This document shows positions 7,184-11,354 of a stretch of 11,354 nt of DNA, piece by piece. Within the stretch, counting starts at the first letter, position 1, and every line of letters begins with the position of its first letter. Location of the stretch: positions 1 to 11,354 of the forward strand of contig JAKAHI010000011.1 in the NCBI GenBank assembly GCA_021815065.1, read 5' to 3'. The notes below the pieces were generated by a model. That model made no database searches and was not told the origin of the DNA. It worked only from the letters and a program-made list of their open reading frames with translations. The translations under genes and the position numbers were made by a program. Source of the stretch: a bacterium (GTDB lineage Bacteria > JAMCPX01).

Positions 7184-7240
7184 ATCAGGAGGATCGCGGG
7201 ATTGAGCGAATAATTAAACCTCCTTATTGCATTTTTCAGG

Positions 7241-7801
7241 TTAAGAGGATTTTGCCTTGTCTATGATTTCTTCTATAGAGGCTATGACCCTGTCCAGCGT
7301 GTCGTTGATTACGATATAATCATACCGCTGCGCTTGCTTCATCTCCCGCGCCACCCGTTCCAACCGCAGGACGAGCCGGTCTTTTTCACCCCGTGCCTCT
7401 AACCTTTCCTTGAGCGCATCGAGCGACGGCGGTTTGATGAATATGGACACGGCTTCCGGATAAAGGGCTTTGATCGATGCGGCGCCTTTTATATCGATAT
7501 CGATGACTGCATGGTTGCCTGTTTCTGTGATTGCATTGATCCCGGCCTTCGGCGTTCCGTACCGGTACCCGTTTATTTCAGCCCATTCTGCAAGCTGGTT
7601 ATCCTCGATGAGCCGCGTGAATGCCGGCTCCTCGACAAAGAAATGATCCACGCCGTCCCGCTCTTCGGGCCTCTTTGCCCGTGTTGTGTACGTTATACAT
7701 TGTTTGAGCAGGGGCACCTCATTGAGGAGCCGGTGGATGATGGTCGTCTTGCCGGCGCCCGAAGGACCGGATATGATAATGATCAGTCCTTTCTTATCCA
7801 T
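7241..7801 (-). CDS. gmk: Guanylate kinase
   Basis: A 186-residue guanylate kinase, which converts GMP and ATP to GDP and ADP in the cytoplasm. The P-loop GPSGAGKT is at residues 12-19. The GMP-binding region has TTRAKRP with Arg41 and Arg44, Glu72 in AEWAE and Tyr81 in YRYGT. YDY at 160-162 precedes IVIND. The GVDHFFV segment puts His53 where yeast and E. coli enzymes have a GMP-contacting Tyr (yeast Tyr50). I chose ATG 7801 because family members begin a few residues before the P-loop strand. A TTG at 7831 would add 10 residues overlapping yicC and is unlikely. The start lies 10 bases after the yicC stop, with GGAG about 13 bases upstream as the only ribosome site. The protein is slightly shorter than the usual 200-210. 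rpoZ, which often follows gmk, is absent from the next 240 bases. Confidence 0.95.
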   Translation of the reverse strand: MDKKGLIIIISGPSGAGKTTIIHRLLNEVPLLKQCITYTTRAKRPEERDGVDHFFVEEPAFTRLIEDNQLAEWAEINGYRYGTPKAGINAITETGNHAVIDIDIKGAASIKALYPEAVSIFIKPPSLDALKERLEARGEKDRLVLRLERVAREMKQAQRYDYIVINDTLDRVIASIEEIIDKAKSS

Positions 7802-7811
7802 CTGCGGCTTT

Positions 7812-8684
7812 TCACTCCACGTTCTGAGCAAGTTCCTTTATCCTCTCTACGATATTCTTGGCATCTATGACGCCGGTGGTTATGTCCGCTTCCCCTGCCT
7901 TGGATCCTATGGTGTTCAGCTCCCGTATGAACTCCTGCGTGAAAAATTCCAGCTTTTTACCGACAGTTCCCCGGGCATCGAGGAGCTGTACGAAGGCCTT
8001 CAGGTGAGTCTGAATGCGTTTTATTTCTTCGTGCACATCTATCTTGTCGATGTAGTTCCCGATGATGACCTCCGGGGATATTGCGGCATCGGACGATTGT
8101 TTGACATCCTTGATACGCTCGATTGTTTTTTGCCGGTATTGTTCGATTATACCGGGAATCCTGCCCTCTATGTTCTTCACGGCCGCATTGATGCCCTCAA
8201 TGAGGGATTGAAGCTCTTTTCTGATCTCCTCGCCTTCCGTATCACGCATAAGCACGGCTTTTTTTGCGGCCTCTTCCACGATGTTGATCATATCGTTCAC
8301 GGCACTGTCCGATACGGGCTTGTCGTCCTTCAGGAAAAAATCCGGCGAATGGGTAAACACATCCACGGTTATGCGGCCCCTGAGACGCAGGGCTTTTTTT
8401 ATCGTTTTGAGGAGTTCTATATAAAGACCCGCCTTTTTACTGTCGATGGTAAAGGGCCACCGCTGCTTGTACTCGTAGTTTTTGATCGTTACATTAAGGA
8501 ATATACTTCCCCGTGAGAACTTGCTCTTCAATGCCCTTATCAGGGGCACCTCGAAAACGGAAAGCTCCCTCGGCAGCCGTACGTTCACGTCGAGGTACCG
8601 CCCGTTGAGTGTTTTCAACTCGCACGAAAGCCCAAACCCTTCCACGATACCTGTGGCAATACCATAGCCGGTCATACTCTTCAT
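7812..8684 (-). CDS. yicC: YicC/YloC family endoribonuclease
   Basis: A 290-residue YicC family protein at the normal length. The N-terminal signature MKSMTGYG (1-8) and the following LKTLNGRYLDVNVRLP (23-38) are diagnostic of the YicC-like N-terminal domain. The C-terminal DUF1732 domain shows DVHEEIKRIQTHL (216-228) and a GKKLEFFTQEFIRELNTIGS stretch (242-261), holding the family's conserved acidic and basic residues. The middle, about 120-210, is predicted to be long helices. The E. coli and Bacillus members are reported to cleave RNA. The physiological target here is unknown. The ATG overlaps the stop of the upstream mutase gene by 4 bases, with AGGAGG in front. gmk follows 10 bases after its stop, a conserved pairing in many bacteria. 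The small DUF370/RemA-like gene that sits between yicC and gmk in some relatives is absent. Confidence 0.95.
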   Translation of the reverse strand: MKSMTGYGIATGIVEGFGLSCELKTLNGRYLDVNVRLPRELSVFEVPLIRALKSKFSRGSIFLNVTIKNYEYKQRWPFTIDSKKAGLYIELLKTIKKALRLRGRITVDVFTHSPDFFLKDDKPVSDSAVNDMINIVEEAAKKAVLMRDTEGEEIRKELQSLIEGINAAVKNIEGRIPGIIEQYRQKTIERIKDVKQSSDAAISPEVIIGNYIDKIDVHEEIKRIQTHLKAFVQLLDARGTVGKKLEFFTQEFIRELNTIGSKAGEADITTGVIDAKNIVERIKELAQNVE

Positions 8685-10081
8685 AGAGTCCCTCCTGTAA
8701 GTGCGGTCAGCCGTTTTATGAATTCATCGACGAGCGTTTCCGCTTTGTCCTTTTCCGTGAGTTCTGCATAAATCCTTACTACGGGTTCTGTTCCTGAAGC
8801 CCGTGCCATCAGAAACCCCCCATTTTTAAATATGAACTTGTAGCCGTCCCTGTCGTCGGTCTCGTAATTGCCGAAGTTAACCATCAGCCTGTCCTTGTTG
8901 CGCATGATAGTATCGTATACCGTTCCCGGGTTGCCCACATGCAGGTCTTTTCTCCTGTAATAATACCTGCCGGTGACGGCATACATGGCCTCTATCAGTT
9001 CCTGTAAGGATTTTTTCCTTTTCAGCATCATCTGTGTAATCAGGATGCCGGCAAGCAGTCCGTCACGTTCCGGAATATGGGCTGCGATGCCTATGCCGCC
9101 GCTTTCCTCGCCGCCGATCATAACATTGCCCTGCTGCATCAGTTCGCAGATATACTTGAAGCCGATCTTCGTCGTGTGCAGTTTCAGATTGTAATGCGCA
9201 CACAGCTTGTTGATCATTTCGGTACTTGAAACCGTTTTCGCCACCTCGCCGTTCATGCCCATCTCCTCGACGAGGTACATGATCAGCAGTCCGAAGACCC
9301 TGTGTGCGTCAACGTACTCGGCGTCCTCGTTTACCAGAGCTATTCTGTCGGCATCGCCGTCGAGTGCAATGCCGATGTCGGCTTTATTTTTCCGGACAGC
9401 CTCTTTGAGCGGTGCGAGGTTTTCATCAATGGGTTCCGGGTTTGTGCCTCCGAAATACGGGTTGACGGTATTCCGGATCTCGATGACCTCATGTCCGAGG
9501 TCTTCGAAGATGTGCGACAAAAGTCCCTGGCCGGAGCCGTGCATGGGATCGATGACTATTTTCAGTCTCTTTTTGCCGTGGAGCTTCCTGTCGATAAACC
9601 GTTCTATGTCCTGCCGGTAGATATACTTGATATCTATCGTTTCGTTGAACTCATCCGGCTGTGTGTCTTCTCCGGGTGTTTTGGAGACAAGCTCCGAAAG
9701 CCGGTTTGTTACCTCGGTCGGAACGGCGCCGCCGTAGTGCGATTTAAACTTAATGCCGTTGTATTTCGGCGGATTGTGACTCGCAGTGATCATGATGCCG
9801 CCGTTAAAATGAAGGCCCTTTGTCGCATTCGACAGCACCGGGGACGGGCAGAAGCTCTCGGAAAGCAGCACCTCGAGCCCCTGCTTTGCTGCTGTGTTGG
9901 CAGCGTGCTGGGCAAATTCTTTCGACAGAAACCGCGTATCATATCCGATGAGCAGTTTCTTGCCTTTGTTCTCGCGTATATATTCTGATATGGCCTTTGC
10001 AATCCGCTCAACCGTTTGAAAATTAAAATCATACCCTATGATTCCTCTGTACCCTTCCGTACCGAATGATATTTTGTTCAT
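8681..10081 (-). CDS. Phosphoglucomutase/phosphomannomutase-type phosphohexomutase
   Basis: A 466-residue alpha-D-phosphohexomutase, which interconverts sugar 6-phosphates and sugar 1-phosphates and so supplies precursors for nucleotide sugars. All four domains are visible: FGTEGYRG at 6-13; the phosphoserine loop ITASHNPPKYNGIK at 98-111 with catalytic Ser101; the metal site DGDADR at 241-246; the sugar-binding loop GGEESGG at 323-329; and the C-terminal phosphate-binding RASGTEPVVRIY at 427-438. No key residue is missing. The EESGG sugar loop fits phosphoglucomutase or phosphomannomutase better than GlmM, but substrate cannot be settled by motif reading. ATG 10081 is preceded by AAGGAGAG at a good distance. 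It lies 14 bases downstream of the sugar transferase gene and overlaps yicC by 4. The position after a glycan-initiating transferase suggests its product feeds that pathway. Confidence 0.94.
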   Translation of the reverse strand: MNKISFGTEGYRGIIGYDFNFQTVERIAKAISEYIRENKGKKLLIGYDTRFLSKEFAQHAANTAAKQGLEVLLSESFCPSPVLSNATKGLHFNGGIMITASHNPPKYNGIKFKSHYGGAVPTEVTNRLSELVSKTPGEDTQPDEFNETIDIKYIYRQDIERFIDRKLHGKKRLKIVIDPMHGSGQGLLSHIFEDLGHEVIEIRNTVNPYFGGTNPEPIDENLAPLKEAVRKNKADIGIALDGDADRIALVNEDAEYVDAHRVFGLLIMYLVEEMGMNGEVAKTVSSTEMINKLCAHYNLKLHTTKIGFKYICELMQQGNVMIGGEESGGIGIAAHIPERDGLLAGILITQMMLKRKKSLQELIEAMYAVTGRYYYRRKDLHVGNPGTVYDTIMRNKDRLMVNFGNYETDDRDGYKFIFKNGGFLMARASGTEPVVRIYAELTEKDKAETLVDEFIKRLTALTGGTL

Positions 10082-10095
10082 GATCTCTCCTTAAT

Positions 10096-11354
10096 CTATG
10101 GATTTATAAACAAGGTTTTAATTGTTTTCAATAATATAAGCATGTCAAAGACGAGTGAACGTTTCTTCAGATAGTAAATGTCGAACTTCAGCTTTTCGTA
10201 GGTATCGTCGATTGAAGATGCGTACTTGTAATTTATCTGCGCCCAGCCTGTGATCCCGGGCTTTACGATATGCCGGATCTCATAATAGGGTATCTTTTTC
10301 TTCAGACGTTCCACAAACTCGGGGCGTTCAGGCCTCGGACCGACGAACGAAAGGTCACCCTGAATGACATTGATGAGCTGCGGCAGCTCATCGAGATGGG
10401 TACTCCGTAAAAAGCCGCCGACCGCGGTGATACGCGCATCATCCTCTTCTGCCCACTGCGGACCTTCGGACTCCGCGTCCGGCACCATGGTCCTGAATTT
10501 GTACAGGGTGAACAGTTTCTCGTATTTGCCGACCCTCCGCTGTTTATAAATAATGCTGCCGCTCGATGTCAGTTTTATCACCAGTATTATTGCGGCTATG
10601 ACCGGCAGGGCTGCCAGCGTCAGGATGACCGCCAGTCCGAGTTCTACCGGCCTTTTCGCAGAGTCGAACAGCGAGTGTTGTGCGGAAAGATTTTCTATGA
10701 CCCAGGACTCCTCGAGTTCGCTGAGGGGAATTTTCCCGAATATCTCTTCGTAGAATGTGGAGACGTCCTTTATCCCGATGCCCTTGAACAGGGTATTGTA
10801 GATGTGCCGTACCATGAGTTTGTCTTTTTTGATGTAATCCGGGATTATAAGCAGGTCAGTAGAGGCAAGTTTTTCCGCGAAGCTGTTGTCTATGGTCTCG
10901 ATCCGGTGCCGGATCCTATAGCCGATCTGCGGGTTGCCAGTGATGTAATTCACCAGCAGCTCTTCGTCCTGGTTACTGCCGATAATGGTGACGTTGAGCG
11001 GCGTCATGGACGTTACCAGAACAATATTATAGATATGTCTCCATGCGTACTCCAGCACACCGAACAGCAGGAAAAACAGAAAGAGGTTCGTTTTGGGCGA
11101 AACGCCGAATGCAGTTACCAGGTAGAAGAACAGGATGGCAGCCAGAAACATGATGAACATGACGATCATGAAGTTCCTTTTGAAGACAAGGTTGTTTTTC
11201 AGGTTCTTCAGGTCGTAAAACCCGCCTATGTAGAACAGGATCAGCCAGAGACAAAAGAGCAGGCTGAACGGGACGAGATGATAGCGTATGAGCTCATGAT
11301 AAAAACCCCCATGGTACCGGATGATCAGCATTGCTACAAGGGAGACGTACATGA
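10096..11354 (-). CDS. Polyprenyl-phosphate sugar-1-phosphate transferase (WbaP/EpsL-type), 5' end probably missing
   Basis: At least 418 residues are visible. It initiates glycan assembly by moving a sugar 1-phosphate from a nucleotide sugar to undecaprenyl phosphate in the inner membrane. The N-terminal part has hydrophobic segments near residues 1-12, 26-45, 60-81 and 88-112. A soluble CoA_binding_3-like region follows (NVTIIGSNQDEELL near 120). The C-terminal transferase domain starts near 232 with a membrane hairpin (240-260), then KFRTMVPDAE (285-294), the catalytic Asp-Glu dyad in HLDELPQL (Asp321, Glu322) and SFVGPRPERP (335-344). The usual K-R-x-x-D before the hairpin reads KRPVE, Glu for Asp. 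An ATG lies at 11352, but the first membrane segment would be cut short there, so the true start is probably beyond the window. It is upstream of the mutase by 14 bases, in the same operon. The sugar is unknown. Confidence 0.93.
   Translation of the reverse strand, partial: MYVSLVAMLIIRYHGGFYHELIRYHLVPFSLLFCLWLILFYIGGFYDLKNLKNNLVFKRNFMIVMFIMFLAAILFFYLVTAFGVSPKTNLFLFFLLFGVLEYAWRHIYNIVLVTSMTPLNVTIIGSNQDEELLVNYITGNPQIGYRIRHRIETIDNSFAEKLASTDLLIIPDYIKKDKLMVRHIYNTLFKGIGIKDVSTFYEEIFGKIPLSELEESWVIENLSAQHSLFDSAKRPVELGLAVILTLAALPVIAAIILVIKLTSSGSIIYKQRRVGKYEKLFTLYKFRTMVPDAESEGPQWAEEDDARITAVGGFLRSTHLDELPQLINVIQGDLSFVGPRPERPEFVERLKKKIPYYEIRHIVKPGITGWAQINYKYASSIDDTYEKLKFDIYYLKKRSLVFDMLILLKTIKTLFINP

Larger units (their letters stand above)
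7018..7244. repeat. Nested imperfect inverted repeat between convergent operons
   Basis: Three arm pairs nest around one centre. The outer pair, 7018-7033 with 7229-7244, matches at 14 of 16 positions. The middle pair, 7042-7055 (AATAAGGAGGTTTA) with 7215-7228, is perfect over 14 bases; an 8-base bulge (7034-7041) on the left separates it from the outer pair. The inner pair CCCGCG (7072-7077) with CGCGGG (7195-7200) encloses a hairpin at 7155-7183. A-runs (7026-7030) and T-runs (7232-7236) flank the arms, so each strand has a T5 after its second arm, as in a bidirectional terminator, but the enclosed loop is about 160 bases, far too long for a simple one. TTTCAGGTTAA also occurs as a direct repeat at 7011-7021 and 7234-7244. 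The gmk stop codon lies in the right end. It could be a non-autonomous mobile element, a structured RNA or a paired terminator. Confidence 0.7.

Noticed and set aside
7802..7831. TTG start 10 codons upstream for gmk
   Set aside because: It overlaps yicC and adds residues not typical of guanylate kinases; ATG 7801 gives the normal N-terminus.
7686..8516. Plus-strand frame of 276 codons opposite yicC and the start of gmk
   Set aside because: Both minus-strand genes are certain by motif and operon structure; the plus frame has no recognisable features.
9302..9988. Plus-strand frame of 228 codons opposite the mutase gene
   Set aside because: The minus-strand protein carries all mutase motifs over this stretch, so this is a shadow.
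1..11354. CRISPR arrays, tRNA or rRNA genes, transposases, phage genes
   Set aside because: I found no regularly spaced repeats, no tRNA-like or rRNA sequence and no recombinase or phage protein motifs.

Overview
The window looks like a chromosomal cell-envelope locus from a Gram-negative, probably anaerobic, bacterium with roughly 48% GC. Several GT9 (heptosyltransferase-superfamily) genes, a WaaE-type GT2, a GT4 and a radical SAM/SPASM gene packed together point to lipopolysaccharide core or similar surface-glycan synthesis. The mix resembles Desulfobacterota (old Deltaproteobacteria) or Nitrospirota. That placement is an inference from gene content; nothing here fixes the taxon.

Plus strand, 1-6995: seven tightly packed genes in one orientation, evidently one operon whose start lies left of the window. 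The order is GT9 (5' end missing), GT9, radical SAM/SPASM, GT9, GT2, GT4, GT9, then a small polytopic membrane protein. Neighbours overlap by 4-11 bases or are separated by only a few, which suggests translational coupling. All four GT9 proteins end in a four-cysteine cluster. Together the enzymes would build a short heptose/hexose oligosaccharide on the cytoplasmic side of the inner membrane. The radical SAM enzyme would add an unknown modification, and the membrane protein may have a transport role.

Convergence zone, 6996-7240: about 245 bases between the two operons, with no convincing full-length gene. It holds a nested inverted repeat: a 14-bp perfect arm pair, a 16-bp outer pair with 14 matches, a 6-bp inner pair and a central hairpin. 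Both ends share an 11-bp direct repeat. One arm contains a near-ideal Shine-Dalgarno sequence in front of a 25-codon ORF. This is the least explained part of the window.

Minus strand, 11354-7241: four genes read right to left. They are a polyprenyl-phosphate sugar-1-phosphate transferase (N-terminus off the window), a phosphoglucomutase/phosphomannomutase-type enzyme, yicC and gmk. The first two fit glycan initiation and sugar-phosphate supply. YicC and guanylate kinase are housekeeping proteins that often sit together. No promoter for either operon is inside the window.
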